From NCBI RefSeq assembly GCF_029910235.1, contig NZ_CP112874.1, positions 2,418,001-2,482,000 on the forward strand: a stretch of DNA of 64,000 nucleotides. The letters are read 5' to 3'. Positions 45,743-55,323 of this stretch are shown in pieces. Both the position numbers and the translations under genes were made by a program. Each line of letters begins with the position of its first letter. Position 1 is the stretch's first letter. Source of the stretch: Pseudanabaena galeata CCNP1313. GTDB lineage: Bacteria; Cyanobacteriota; Cyanobacteriia; Pseudanabaenales; Pseudanabaenaceae. The notes beneath the pieces are model-generated. The model saw only the letters and a program-made list of their open reading frames with translations, had not been told where the DNA came from and ran no database searches.

Positions 45743-47441
45743 AAAAAGGAACAGGTATTTGCAAATGAATGCACTCTTGCGATCGCGGATGTCTGAAAGT
45801 CAACTCCCTCGCGTGGAGATGGAGACGACTTGTCACAGCAAGACAACCATACAGGCGATCGCCTAAAATTGGTATGCCTAACCCTTGAGAATCAGCAGAG
45901 TGAACTCGCAATTGATGAGTTCTTCCTGTTAAAGGAATAAATTCCATGCGTGAATAATTCCCGACCTGTCCTAGTAAGCGAAACTTCGTCACGCTGGGCT
46001 TACCCCGTAGCAAGTCTACCTGTTGATAGGGGCGATTTTCGGGATTGCCCCATAGTGGCAAATCAATTATCCCCTGCTCACGCTCCATCTTACCTGATAG
46101 CAATGCTTCATAAATTTTGTGGATTTCTCGCTTTTGAAACTGTTCACTCAGACTACGAAGAGATTCTAAATCACGGGCAAATAATAGAATTCCTGAAGTT
46201 TGGCGATCGAGTCGATGTACTGGATAAATGGAAACATCTGCACCAAAGGATTGACGTAATCGACTGAGTACACTGTCTTGAGTATCTAAATATCGTCCGG
46301 GGATAGAGAGAAGTTCTGGAGGTTTAGCGATCGCAATTAGATGTTCGTCCTCATAAACAATTGGAAGAGATTTCCCTAAATCCCCCTTAAAAAGTTCTTC
46401 TCCCCCCTTTTTAAGGGGGGCTGGGGGGGATCTTCTTCCTGACAATAAAAATCCCATTAATGGCTGACACCTTTCTACACAAGCACCATAAAACTCACCC
46501 TGAATTTTATAACCATCAAGCGAAGGACTACCCCACCAAAACTCTGCCATTGCTAGAGGTATAAGGTTATGAGTTGCAGCATAGTGTAGTAACTTGGGGG
46601 CGCAACAATCACCCATTCCCGTAGGCATTGCTCCTTCAGTAATTAACTCCCGCAGCGATCGCGTTTCTCCTGCGAAATTAGTTAACACATAGGCATTGTG
46701 CATTTGGGTTTGCAAGGTACGTGATAATTCTCGACGTTGTTGTTTGAGGATTTGCATTTTGCTGTCAGCCAGCGTAATTATTTCCCTTAAGGGCAACAGA
46801 ACCTGATCGCGATCGCGTTTAAAATCCCGTCTTGCCATCTTTTCTTGTTGGCTTTCCCTATCCAAGTCCTTGAGTGCAATTTCCAACTCTTTTCCTGTTA
46901 AAGCTGCTAATAATTGCGATCGCTTAGCATGTCTTTCTTGTTTAGAAACTTGATGGCGATCGCGCAAAGCTTGCAACTGGGCGGCATATTCCTGAGATTG
47001 CTGCTCATATTCCCGACGTTCAGGAATTTCACTTAACTCGATTAATTCCTGTTTAATGGTCGCTAATTTGGTTAATGTAATTGATTCCTCAATCGCCACT
47101 TTCTCTCGACCTGCAATTGGGGGAACCCATCCTTCTAGTTCACTTTGACCATTTAATAATCCAGAAAAGGCTTTGAGAACCAATCTTTTTCCCGTTGATG
47201 ATTTCGCGAGCAATACCCCATACATTTTCCCTTCTGCATTTTCGGGATAGCTACGTTTGAATTCCTGCATCAGATTTTGAGCGATCGCCTCAACCTGCAA
47301 AGTTCTTGGCAATCGCAACAATTCACCACTATAGGGGCAAATCCCTTCATACCAATAGGTAACAGCTTGATCTTCCTCTGAACCAAGTATGATGGCAGAA
47401 GCATCTAATATTTCGCCGCCTATTTCTTCGATATGAGTCAC
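45741..47441 (-). CDS. RluA-family pseudouridine synthase with long N-terminal domain
   Basis: The protein is 566 residues; plain RluA-type enzymes are about 220-330. Residues about 1-330 are an extra domain with a long coiled coil (about 120-265) and Cys-rich GMGDCCAPKLL, as in a known cyanobacterial/proteobacterial subgroup. The catalytic half begins around residue 365 with VYEDEHLIAIAKPPELLSIPGR and has YPVHRLDRQTSGILLFA with the catalytic Asp. Between the halves an in-frame repeat adds about 25 residues (PPAPLKKGGEELFKGD). The start overlaps the divergent selO start by 9 bp. Confidence 0.85.
   Translation of the reverse strand: MTHIEEIGGEILDASAIILGSEEDQAVTYWYEGICPYSGELLRLPRTLQVEAIAQNLMQEFKRSYPENAEGKMYGVLLAKSSTGKRLVLKAFSGLLNGQSELEGWVPPIAGREKVAIEESITLTKLATIKQELIELSEIPERREYEQQSQEYAAQLQALRDRHQVSKQERHAKRSQLLAALTGKELEIALKDLDRESQQEKMARRDFKRDRDQVLLPLREIITLADSKMQILKQQRRELSRTLQTQMHNAYVLTNFAGETRSLRELITEGAMPTGMGDCCAPKLLHYAATHNLIPLAMAEFWWGSPSLDGYKIQGEFYGACVERCQPLMGFLLSGRRSPPAPLKKGGEELFKGDLGKSLPIVYEDEHLIAIAKPPELLSIPGRYLDTQDSVLSRLRQSFGADVSIYPVHRLDRQTSGILLFARDLESLRSLSEQFQKREIHKIYEALLSGKMEREQGIIDLPLWGNPENRPYQQVDLLRGKPSVTKFRLLGQVGNYSRMEFIPLTGRTHQLRVHSADSQGLGIPILGDRLYGCLAVTSRLHLHARELTFRHPRSQECIHLQIPVPF
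46375..46432. repeat. In-frame CCCCCCTTAAAAAGGGGG-type repeat inside the RluA-family gene
   Basis: The two arms CCCCCTTAAAAAG and CTTTTTAAGGGGGG form a palindromic repeat. It is translated as PPAPLKKGGEELFKGDLGKS, a signature often seen where this repeat enters cyanobacterial genes. The frame is kept. Confidence 0.75.
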
Positions 47442-48860
47442 CCTAGCAACCCCTTCCTTAATCTCAACTACGAACCCGCGATCGAATCCCTAGCAGACTA
47501 TCACGATGTCGTTACTGCTGCCGAATATCCACTTCATAAATTGCGGTGGCGTAATGATGATATTTTGCCAACTCTAGGACTTGAACCCTCACAGGTAAGT
47601 GATGATGACTTTATCGAAGCCTTTGGACATTTCCATGCTGTACGTCCATTCTTAGCTCTGCGCTATCACGGCTATCAATTTGGTGAATATAACCCCCAAC
47701 TCGGCGATGGACGTGGCTTTATCTATGGACAAGTACGCGGCATCGATAATGAACTTTATGATTTTGGAACAAAAGGCTCAGGCAGAACTCCTTACTCAAG
47801 AACTGCGGATGGTCGGCTTACCCTCAAGGGCGGCGTGCGCGAAATCATTGCTTCAGAAGCATTGCATCGTATGGGTGTTAAAACTTCCCGTTGTCTCAGT
47901 CTTGTCGAAACAGGCGAAGACCTATGGCGTGGTGATGAACCATCGCCAACACGCTCATCGGTAATGGTGCGCTTTTCGCGATCGCATATTCGTTTCGGCA
48001 CATTCGAGCGTCTCCGCTGGATTAGACGCGATGATCTTGCTCGGAAACTACTCGATCATGTTTTGCAGGTTTACTACCCCCATATCTGGGGCAAAGAGAA
48101 TCAAGATAGTATCTTTTATTTGGAACTAGTGGAACGAGTTGCTAAGCTTTGTGCTCAATGGATGGCAGCAGGATTTTGCCATGCAGTTCTCAATACTGAC
48201 AATATGTCAATTACGGGTGAGAGCTTTGATTACGGACCATTTGCTTTTATTCCTAACTATGATCCTAGATTTACGGCGGCTTACTTCGATCATGCAGGAC
48301 GCTATAGCTATGCCAATCAACCAGCCGCTTGTTATTGGAATTTGGAAAAGCTGCAAGATCCTCTGAGCATGGTGATGGACAAGGATGATATGCAAGAGTC
48401 ATTGCTGAAGTTTAAAGACTTTTATCGGGTTGCCTATTGCGAAATGATGCTGAAGCGTTTGGGATTTGCTTCGCTTTCCGAGCCTGAAACTGAGGATTTA
48501 ATCGGTGCAACTTTGGAATTATTGTCAGGTGTACAAGCGATCGGCTATAACCAGTTCTTCGTGAATTTGCGTCAATCTTTTCAACCCAATTGGCGCGAAG
48601 ATGTAGGTAATATTTTTGCTGATCACGATTGGGAAATCACTGATGAGCAATTACCCTTATTAGAAAAGTGGCGTGAAGTTTATCATCAACTACTTATCCG
48701 TCAACCGATCGCCGAATTAACAAATATTGCTCAACAACTCCAGTATTCCAATCCCACCATTATTTTCTTGCGTCCTAAAATTGAAGAACTGTGGGAACGG
48801 ATTACTGTTAATGATGATTGGCAGCCTCTGTATGATGCGATCGCAAAGCTAAAAGAATAA
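47433..48860 (+). CDS. selO: SelO/YdiU protein adenylyltransferase (pseudokinase AMPylator)
   Basis: The protein is 475 residues. SelO transfers AMP to proteins and is linked to redox stress. Visible family segments are FGHFHAVRPFLALRYHGYQFG, DGRGFIYGQVR, YDFGTKGSGRTPYSR, GREI-like GGVREIIASEALH, and AGFCHAVLNTDNMSITGESFDYGPFAFI with the DN metal site. It lacks the C-terminal Cys/selenocysteine of animal SelO. Its last codons (AAA GAA TAA) are repeated in the downstream tandem array. Confidence 0.93.
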   Translation: MSHPSNPFLNLNYEPAIESLADYHDVVTAAEYPLHKLRWRNDDILPTLGLEPSQVSDDDFIEAFGHFHAVRPFLALRYHGYQFGEYNPQLGDGRGFIYGQVRGIDNELYDFGTKGSGRTPYSRTADGRLTLKGGVREIIASEALHRMGVKTSRCLSLVETGEDLWRGDEPSPTRSSVMVRFSRSHIRFGTFERLRWIRRDDLARKLLDHVLQVYYPHIWGKENQDSIFYLELVERVAKLCAQWMAAGFCHAVLNTDNMSITGESFDYGPFAFIPNYDPRFTAAYFDHAGRYSYANQPAACYWNLEKLQDPLSMVMDKDDMQESLLKFKDFYRVAYCEMMLKRLGFASLSEPETEDLIGATLELLSGVQAIGYNQFFVNLRQSFQPNWREDVGNIFADHDWEITDEQLPLLEKWREVYHQLLIRQPIAELTNIAQQLQYSNPTIIFLRPKIEELWERITVNDDWQPLYDAIAKLKE

Positions 48861-49021
48861 GCCCTCACCCCTAGCCCCTCTCCCAGTGGGAGAGGGGGAA
48901 CAAAAATTAAAAGAATAAGCCCTCACCCCTAGCCCCTCTCCCAGTGGGAGAGGGGGAACAAAAATTAAAAGAATAAGCCCTCACCCCTAGCCCCTCTCCC
49001 AGTGGGAGAGGGGAACAAAAA
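48851..49021. repeat. Three tandem 58-bp units after selO
   Basis: Units start with AAAAGAATAAGCCCTCACCC at 48851, 48909 and 48967; the third is one base shorter in its G run. Each includes the palindrome CCCCTCTCCCAGTGGGAGAG. The first unit contains the selO stop codon. Many cyanobacterial intergenic regions carry this CCCCTAGCCCCTCTCCC repeat. Confidence 0.9.
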
Positions 49022-49738
49022 TTAATAAGACAATCTCTGCTTGAGACTTTCAGCAATCTTTGTTCCTAAATATTCAGGAATTAAATTTTCATTTGGTCCC
49101 AACAAATACAAGATCAAACGTGTCCGCCCACGCCAGACTAATAAGTTAGCATTCACCACCAACAAATCCTCCTGCCAAATCGCATTCATCACTTTATAAA
49201 ATAATCCTGGTTGACTGTCTGCCTCAACTAACAATGCTGGCAAATGAAATACGCGATCGACATAAAAGTTGGTTTCTACTTTCTTAAGCCCACTGTCAAG
49301 GTTAAACTCTAGCGCCAACATTTCCTCCACCTCAAAGCGCCCCAAGAGAGTCTCTTTGATTGCCTTTCGCACATTTTCCGCCGTTTTTTGAGGCAAAGAT
49401 TTACCACCACGAGAAATCACCAGCTTAATGAACACCAACATCGGCGTATGAATCTGTCCATACAAACTGAGACTATGAATCGTTAAGCCATAGGCTGCTA
49501 ATACCCCGAAAATATCATTTAGCAAAAAAGACTGATTGCGATAGGCAAAATACAGCACGCTTTTGCTGCTTTCAGACTTTAGCTCAATTACAGCTTCCTT
49601 AGTTTGATAAAGCTGATAAGCCAAGCGCAAATTTTGCAGTTGAATGTCACTACTCACAAACTGCTCGTAAAACTGAGGAAAGCTCATGTTAAAGCGTTTC
49701 AGTAATTCGATCGTTGAGGTTTTTAGCCCAAACGTCAT
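49022..49738 (-). CDS. ACT-domain protein, conserved in cyanobacteria, function unknown
   Basis: The 238-residue soluble protein has two ACT-like segments, around residues 65-125 (NDIFGVLAAYGLTIHSLSLYG) and 165-230 (PALLVEADSQPGLFYKVMNAI). They resemble the C-terminal ACT pair of the GlnD uridylyltransferase. There is no catalytic domain. The ATG at 49738 is used because GGGAGG lies 7 bases upstream; a TTG two codons earlier is too close to it. A role in sensing amino acids or nitrogen is only inference. Confidence 0.78.
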   Translation of the reverse strand: MTFGLKTSTIELLKRFNMSFPQFYEQFVSSDIQLQNLRLAYQLYQTKEAVIELKSESSKSVLYFAYRNQSFLLNDIFGVLAAYGLTIHSLSLYGQIHTPMLVFIKLVISRGGKSLPQKTAENVRKAIKETLLGRFEVEEMLALEFNLDSGLKKVETNFYVDRVFHLPALLVEADSQPGLFYKVMNAIWQEDLLVVNANLLVWRGRTRLILYLLGPNENLIPEYLGTKIAESLKQRLSY

Positions 49739-50073
49739 TGCCAACCTCCCGATCGCTTACAATTGCATTTCATTATCCAGAATATTGTCCAAGATATCGC
49801 CCTAAATTTAGCTCTAAATATTACAGTAGGTATTACAGTAGGTGCGATTACCAATGTTGAATACCTCGCTAATATTGGTGGCTTAGTTGAAGGCAGCAAT
49901 GATGGCATAATTCTACCAATATAGAGTCAAGACTGGATAAAAGCATCTAGCATTTAAATAACAGCATTTTAGTATTTGCGATCGCGTGATTTCAACAAAA
50001 GCGGATACAATACAAAAGCGTTTAGAATGTCTGTAACAAGTAGGGCGATCGCTGCTATATAAAAATTAGGCAA
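49739..50073. other. 335-bp spacer with a short ORF remnant
   Basis: An open stretch on the plus strand up to 49924 reads about 50 residues with no ATG (…NLALNITVGITVGAITNVEYLANIGG…). It ends at TAG. It looks like a decayed gene fragment with a small duplicated phrase (ITVG ITVG). The rest, 49925-50073, holds the promoter region of the GNAT gene. I see no RNA gene. Confidence 0.45.
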
Positions 50074-50571
50074 ATGGGGTTCTGGAAAAGCTTATTTGGT
50101 TCTGACACCCTAGAACCAACAAAAAAAACAAAACTTCGCCAAGTGCCAAACCAAAGCGGACAGATTTTCTTTAGCACCGAAAAAGATCTTGATCTCTACG
50201 AACTAGAAGAATTATGCGACTCTGTAGGTTGGGCAAGGCGACCGATCCGTAAAGTTCGCATTGCCTTACAGCATAGCTTTGTTGTTCTCTCGATGTGGGA
50301 GCATCGTGGCGGTTTTAGACGTTTAATCGGTTTTGCTCGTGCTACCTCTGACTATGCCTTTAACGCGACATTGTGGGATGTGGTAATTCACCCTGATTTT
50401 CAGGGCAGGGGTTTAGGTAAAGCGATGATGGAAGAAATGATCCGCGAGTTACGCAAATCCGACATTAGCAATATCAGTCTCTTCGCCGATGCCCATGTGG
50501 TCGAATTTTACAGTCAGCTAGGCTTCAACGCTGATCCCGAAGGCATCAAAGGTATGTTTTGGTATCCATAG
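50074..50571 (+). CDS. GNAT acetyltransferase, plastid NSI-like
   Basis: The protein is 165 residues. The GNAT fold is seen in [27 protein letters not shown] (motif A with QGRGLG) and [18 protein letters not shown] (motif B). It resembles the chloroplast GNAT group that acetylates proteins and serotonin-type amines in plants, which is of cyanobacterial origin. The N-terminus MGFWKSLFG is usual for it. The acceptor is unknown. The next gene starts 9 bp later. Confidence 0.85.
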   Translation: MGFWKSLFGSDTLEPTKKTKLRQVPNQSGQIFFSTEKDLDLYELEELCDSVGWARRPIRKVRIALQHSFVVLSMWEHRGGFRRLIGFARATSDYAFNATLWDVVIHPDFQGRGLGKAMMEEMIRELRKSDISNISLFADAHVVEFYSQLGFNADPEGIKGMFWYP

Positions 50572-50580
50572 GCTACAAAA

Positions 50581-51666
50581 ATGAACCAAGATCAGTTATC
50601 ACGAATCGTACTGAAAGGGTTCAAATCAATCCGTGAGTGCGATCTTGAATTAAAAGAACTCAATGTCTTGATTGGGGCTAATGGCTCTGGTAAGTCCAAC
50701 TTTATTACTATCTTTCGCATGATTCAACAAATCCTTGCTAGAAACTTACAGATTTATGTCAGTAAGCAGGGTGGACCAGATTCTCTACTGTATTTCGGAC
50801 GCAAAAGAACTCCGCAAATGATTGCTGAATTTTACTTTGGTAATAACGGCTATAAATTTGTTCTAGAGCCAACCCAAGATAACCGCATGGTTTTTGTTGA
50901 TGAGAATTTCTGGTGGAATAGATACGGTGATTGGCATGTTGGATCGGGTTACTTTGAGACTAAAGTTGAGTCACAAAAGCAGCGTACAGGAATTTACGAT
51001 TACACAGTACCAGTAATGCAAAGTTGGCGACTCTACCACTTCCACGACACTGGCGATAGTTCTCTAGTCAAACAACGTCAAGCCATAAACGATAATATTT
51101 ACCTCAGATCAGACGCTCAAAATTTAGCAGCATATCTTTACTTACTAAAAGAGCAATATAAAACGCACTATCAAAGAATCGTCAAAACGATCCAATTAGT
51201 AGCACCATTCTTTGGTGATTTTTATTTGCGTCCCCATCCCAACAATCAAGACCAAATTGAACTGGAATGGGTTGAAAAGGGTGAAGATGTACCATTTAAA
51301 GCATATCAACTGTCAGATGGGACTTTGCGGTTTATTTGTCTTGCAACTGTATTGATGCAGCCAGAGGATAAGCAACCTGAAATGATTTTGATCGATGAGC
51401 CAGAATTGGGGTTACATCCCTATGCCATTAACGTTCTGGCTTCACTGCTGCGCTCCACAGCCAAATCTAAACAAGTCATAGTTTCTACGCAGTCAGTCGC
51501 ACTACTAAATGAGTTTGACGCATCTAATGTAATTGTGTGCGATCGTATCGAAGGGGCAACACAATTACACAGACTAGATGAAGATGCTTTAGCTGAATGG
51601 CTAGAAGAATACTCTATAGGTGAACTATGGCAAAAAAATTTGTTAGGTGGTAGACCGTCGCGATGA
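50581..51666 (+). CDS. RecF/OLD-like AAA ATPase, partner of a DUF4276 protein
   Basis: The protein is 361 residues. Walker A GANGSGKSN is near residue 35, the ABC-type signature is QLSDGTLRFICLATVL, Walker B is ILIDEPELGLHP and the switch His/Ser region is VSTQSVALLNEF. These are AAA15/21-type ATPases used in OLD, Septu and PARIS-type defence. Its stop overlaps the next gene's ATG as ATGA, so the two are co-translated. The next gene encodes a DUF4276 protein with an N-terminal Toprim-like EGQTEE motif. A defence role is inferred from this pairing. Confidence 0.85.
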   Translation: MNQDQLSRIVLKGFKSIRECDLELKELNVLIGANGSGKSNFITIFRMIQQILARNLQIYVSKQGGPDSLLYFGRKRTPQMIAEFYFGNNGYKFVLEPTQDNRMVFVDENFWWNRYGDWHVGSGYFETKVESQKQRTGIYDYTVPVMQSWRLYHFHDTGDSSLVKQRQAINDNIYLRSDAQNLAAYLYLLKEQYKTHYQRIVKTIQLVAPFFGDFYLRPHPNNQDQIELEWVEKGEDVPFKAYQLSDGTLRFICLATVLMQPEDKQPEMILIDEPELGLHPYAINVLASLLRSTAKSKQVIVSTQSVALLNEFDASNVIVCDRIEGATQLHRLDEDALAEWLEEYSIGELWQKNLLGGRPSR

Positions 51667-52199
51667 TTAGAGTCCATATTTTCTGTGAGGGGCAAACCGA
51701 AGAAACCTTTGTGCGAGAACTTCTAACGAGCCATTTTGCTCGACTAGATATTTGGATCAATCCCATTCTTTTGCGTACCAGTAAAATTGGTAAAGGTGGT
51801 ATATCAACCTATGGCAAGCTTAAAAATCAGATTGAAAAAAAATGTAAGGAAGATCCGAATGCGTGGGTAACGACATTGATCGATTTTTATGGATTACCTA
51901 CGGATTTTCCCAAATTAGCAATACCTACAGGTTTATCATCAGTTAAGAAAGCAAGGATACTTCAGCAATCCTTTCAGGATGATATTGCAGAATCAAACTT
52001 CATTGCCAACCTGATGATTCATGAGTTTGAAGGCTTTTTATTCAGTGAACCAGAAGCTTTTAAAAACTGGTGTGATGATCCGCAAATAGTCGTTAATCTG
52101 AGTAAGATTCGCTGTGGGTTTCCGTCACCTGAGCATATTAATGATGGATATACGACTGCACCCTCTAAGCGGATTCTCAGCATATTTAGTCAATACGAT

Positions 52200-53577
52200 G
52201 GGTGCGACCTCAATACAATACAATTATTAGACAGCAGCAGGAAACCCATACTGATTGAGATTGTCCCAGAATTGCTCCCAACGAGTAGAAGTTAAAACTA
52301 AAGCTCTTAAACTCAAAATTATGCTCGCCCCCTTGTCCTTCCAACGCATCCCAGAGCAACATAATCGTTGCTTTATTAAAGTCTTGCAAGCAGCTTCGGT
52401 CACACCAGAGCCAATCGGATAGGTTTTCTGTTGGAATTGAGCATAGTCCATTTGCCACAAATGATTGTTAAAGTAAGTAATCGAAGCTTGGAGCTTTTCC
52501 CTCATGGTTTCGGTTAGCTTATTTTCAGTCATCGCCAGTACCATCTGGTTGTAGAATTTTTCGGCACTTCCGATTTCATGTTTGAGTTGATGACAACTAT
52601 TTTTAAGCCATTCTTTTTGTTCGGGAATTTGCTTAGGATGTAGAACTTCGGCTAGTATTCCCAAATAACCTGAAGCATGATAAAAATCGAGGATCTGCTC
52701 TTCTGTGTGTTCATTTAAGAATTTCCAGTTGGATTCGGCTCCATCAGCAATTCCTACATAGGTTGCATTAGGATATCGATCTTTTGTTTGTCTGATTTCT
52801 CGCTCTAATCGTTCTAAAAATCGCTTCCTACCATATTCTGGTGTTGCTCCCAGATAGATCGTGTGCTGACGTTCTCCTTCACTATCATATAATGATATCG
52901 TCCCTACCATAGCTTCTCGCCAGCCATCTTCACACATCAGCATACAGGTTCCATCTAACCCTATACCAACCGATTCAATCTTGACATCTATCTCTGGCGG
53001 CTCATAATTGTCACTTTCTTCTTTTGCTTGCACAATGCTGCCAACCGCTTCGCTCAATCTCTGAATATAGGATACTGCTACCTCACGCCCATGATTATCA
53101 CGCAAATCTCGTTGTACTTCTCTTGCTACCCCATTAGCCATTTTCGATGATATTTGTTTGGCGAACTTTGGTGTTGATGTCACAACTATTCGTGCGTTTC
53201 TTTCCATGGGGCAATAAGTTTTTCCCCCACCCGCACTTTGATATACATGCCTTGCTACTACTACCTCGCCGTAAGGAGTTTGATATGCTTTCTCTTCCTC
53301 TCCCTTTGTTCGCCATGTTTTCTCTCCTAGCTTTATTGCTGAACCATCTGTATCTAAATGTTTCATTGCTTCCTTAGCTGCTATACACCCTGCTTCGTTC
53401 AATCCTTCTTGAATATTACCTTCACTATCTAACATCGATTCACTCAATTCAATTGTAAGTTCGATTTTTACTTTTGTGCCTTCTACACTTATTAACTTTG
53501 CCGACATTTTCTTTCTTGATCTCCTTCGTTATTCTTTCATTGTTCTACAATCTTCGTATTATGTCAAGGTCGCACCC
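52200..53577. mobile_element. ISKra4-family insertion sequence, 1378 bp
   Basis: Terminal inverted repeats GGGTGCGACCT and AGGTCGCACCC enclose the element. The target duplication AATACGAT is at 52192-52199 and 53578-53585. It carries one transposase on the minus strand and looks intact and recent. Confidence 0.92.
52227..53507 (-). CDS. ISKra4-family transposase
   Basis: The protein is 426 residues. The DDE core is visible as VGIGLDGTCMLM (first Asp), YVGIADGAESNWKF (second Asp) and YPIGSGVTEAACKTLIKQRL (Glu). The last motif and the TPFGEVxVxRHVYQS-like N-terminal segment (TPYGEVVVARHVYQS) are characteristic of ISKra4 elements. It is complete, and its C-terminus lies close to the left inverted repeat. 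It interrupts the DUF4276 gene in the opposite orientation. Confidence 0.92.
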   Translation of the reverse strand: MSAKLISVEGTKVKIELTIELSESMLDSEGNIQEGLNEAGCIAAKEAMKHLDTDGSAIKLGEKTWRTKGEEEKAYQTPYGEVVVARHVYQSAGGGKTYCPMERNARIVVTSTPKFAKQISSKMANGVAREVQRDLRDNHGREVAVSYIQRLSEAVGSIVQAKEESDNYEPPEIDVKIESVGIGLDGTCMLMCEDGWREAMVGTISLYDSEGERQHTIYLGATPEYGRKRFLERLEREIRQTKDRYPNATYVGIADGAESNWKFLNEHTEEQILDFYHASGYLGILAEVLHPKQIPEQKEWLKNSCHQLKHEIGSAEKFYNQMVLAMTENKLTETMREKLQASITYFNNHLWQMDYAQFQQKTYPIGSGVTEAACKTLIKQRLCCSGMRWKDKGASIILSLRALVLTSTRWEQFWDNLNQYGFPAAV

Positions 53578-53803
53578 AATACGATAAGGTTTTACATGGC
53601 TCATTAGTGGCTCTAGATATTGGATTAGAAACTATTCGCCGCGAATGTCAAATGTTTAATAGGTGGATTGAACGCCTTGAAAGTCTTGCTTGAACTCAAA
53701 AAATCACTCAAAAAATTAAGAGAGGGCAAATCGTCTTTTCTTATTTGCGTAATTCTGTGATAGTCTAGAAAAGCTTAATTTTTGATTTTTTATAGCTAAG
53801 ACT

Positions 53804-54040
53804 ATGCCTAAAGCTGGAATTCACCCGAAGTGGTATCCCGAAGCAAAAGTAATTTGCAACGGTGAAGTGGTAGCAACCATTGGTTCTACACATCCTGAGA
53901 TTAATGTTGATGTATGGTCGGGCAATCACCCCTTCTACACAGGCACACAAAAGATTATCGATACCGAAGGTCGCGTAGAACGCTTCTTGCGTAAGTACGG
54001 CATGTTTGACGAAAATACTGCTGTGGAAAATCAGGTATAG
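53804..54040 (+). CDS. rpmE: 50S ribosomal protein L31
   Basis: The protein is 78 residues, beginning MPKAGIHPKWYPEAKVICNGE with GSTHPEINVDVWSGNHPFYTG. This is the Cys-poor long form of bL31 usual in cyanobacteria. It lies 81 bp before prfA, as in many cyanobacterial genomes. The rpsI/rplM genes that often precede it are absent here. Confidence 0.96.
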   Translation: MPKAGIHPKWYPEAKVICNGEVVATIGSTHPEINVDVWSGNHPFYTGTQKIIDTEGRVERFLRKYGMFDENTAVENQV

Positions 54041-54121
54041 CCAGCCTTGGATTAATTCAAGATTCAAGGTTTCTTTCTGGCTTACTAACTTTTCACTTTC
54101 TTTTGCGGTAACTCAAATTCC

Positions 54122-55228
54122 ATGCCTGCTGCTTACTTAATCAAAAAGCTCGAATCTGTTGAACAAACCTTCAATGAACTGACTCGTCGGATGGGTGATC
54201 CTGACGTGGCGACCGATCACGGCGAGTTTCAGCGCATTGCCAAGGTGCGTGCTTCGTTAGAAGAGACGGTGCTGACTTACGAGACTTTTCGTAAGGCGGA
54301 GCAAGATTATAAAGAGTCGCAAGAAATCCTCAAGGAGTCTAACGACCCCGATCTCAAGGAAATGGCGGCTCTGGAGGTCGAAGAATTATCGACAAAGCTA
54401 GAAGATCTTGAAAAGAAGTTACAGGTTCTACTGCTGCCCCAAGATCCTAATGATGACAAGAACATCATGTTGGAAATCCGTGCGGGTACGGGTGGCGATG
54501 AAGCGGGAATCTGGGCGGGAGATTTGGTGCGGCTATATACACGCTATGCTGAGCGTCAAGGCTGGCGGGTGAAGATGGTCAGTGAGACTTTGGCTGAAAT
54601 GGGCGGCTTTAAAGAAGCAATCATTGAAGTTCAGGGCGATCGCGTTTATAGCAAACTCAAATTTGAGTCAGGTGTGCATCGAGTGCAGCGTGTTCCTGCT
54701 ACAGAATCACAGGGGCGGGTACATACTTCAACAGCAACAGTGGCGATTATGCCTGAGGTTGATGAAGTCGAGGTTCATATCGATCCCAAGGATATTGAAA
54801 TGTCCACAGCAAGATCAGGCGGTGCTGGTGGTCAAAACGTTAACAAGGTTGAGACTGCTGCTGACTTGTTTCACAAACCGACGGGGATCAGAATATTTTG
54901 TACAGAGGAGCGATCACAGCTCCAAAACAAAGAGCGAGCCATGCAGATCTTACGGGCTAAGCTCTATGAAATAAAGTTGCGCGAACAACAAGCCGAAATT
55001 ACATCAATGCGGCGATCGCAAGTTGGTACTGGTTCACGATCTGAAAAAATTCGGACTTATAATTACAAAGACAGTCGCCTCACCGAGCATCGTTTGGGTC
55101 AGAACTTTACTTTGCCACCAATTTTAGAAGGGGATCTAGAGGAAGTAATCCAAAGCTGCATTTCTAAGGATCAACAAGAACGTTTACAGGAATTAGCGAT
55201 CGCTACAGGTGACGATCTCGTTTCATAG
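54122..55228 (+). CDS. prfA: Peptide chain release factor 1
   Basis: The 368-residue factor recognises UAA and UAG. The catalytic GGQ loop is in [16 protein letters not shown]. The upstream [23 protein letters not shown] contains the tip motif, and [23 protein letters not shown] follows GGQ. It is co-directional with rpmE, the usual arrangement. A weak hairpin on AACGATTTAAG...CTTAAATCGTT at 55229-55276 follows and may be the terminator. Confidence 0.97.
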   Translation: MPAAYLIKKLESVEQTFNELTRRMGDPDVATDHGEFQRIAKVRASLEETVLTYETFRKAEQDYKESQEILKESNDPDLKEMAALEVEELSTKLEDLEKKLQVLLLPQDPNDDKNIMLEIRAGTGGDEAGIWAGDLVRLYTRYAERQGWRVKMVSETLAEMGGFKEAIIEVQGDRVYSKLKFESGVHRVQRVPATESQGRVHTSTATVAIMPEVDEVEVHIDPKDIEMSTARSGGAGGQNVNKVETAADLFHKPTGIRIFCTEERSQLQNKERAMQILRAKLYEIKLREQQAEITSMRRSQVGTGSRSEKIRTYNYKDSRLTEHRLGQNFTLPPILEGDLEEVIQSCISKDQQERLQELAIATGDDLVS

Positions 55229-55276
55229 AACGATTTAAGTCGTGGCTTTGCCGCGCCTTAAATCGTTCTATGAAAC
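55229..55276 (+). terminator. Hairpin after prfA
   Basis: An inverted repeat on TCATAGAACGATTTAAG with its inverse CTTAAATCGTTCTATGA lies directly after the prfA stop and includes part of it. The arms are long but AT-rich. Termination is likely. Confidence 0.6.
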
Positions 55277-55323
55277 GGTGGATTTGCGTAGGCTGAATGA
55301 CCTTGTATAGTTAAAATATAATC

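Larger units (their letters stand above)
51663..53693 (+). pseudogene. DUF4276 Toprim-like protein, interrupted by an ISKra4-family element
   Basis: The 5' part (51663-52199) begins MIRVHIFCEGQTEETFVREL, with the Toprim-like glutamate, and has LIDFYGLP and IHEFEGFLFSEPEAF, typical of DUF4276. At 52200 it runs into the IS and stops at 52295. Removing the 1378-bp IS plus one copy of the 8-bp target repeat (1386 bp, a multiple of three) rejoins it in frame with a 3' part at 53586-53693 (GSLVALDIGLETIRRECQ, RWIERLESLA). This gives about 214 residues, a normal length. The gene is thus freshly disrupted, and the system is probably dead in this genome. Confidence 0.88.

Noticed and set aside
48851-49021. 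Three regular repeats after selO as a CRISPR-like array
   Set aside because: The repeats are contiguous 58-bp units without spacers and include the selO stop codon.
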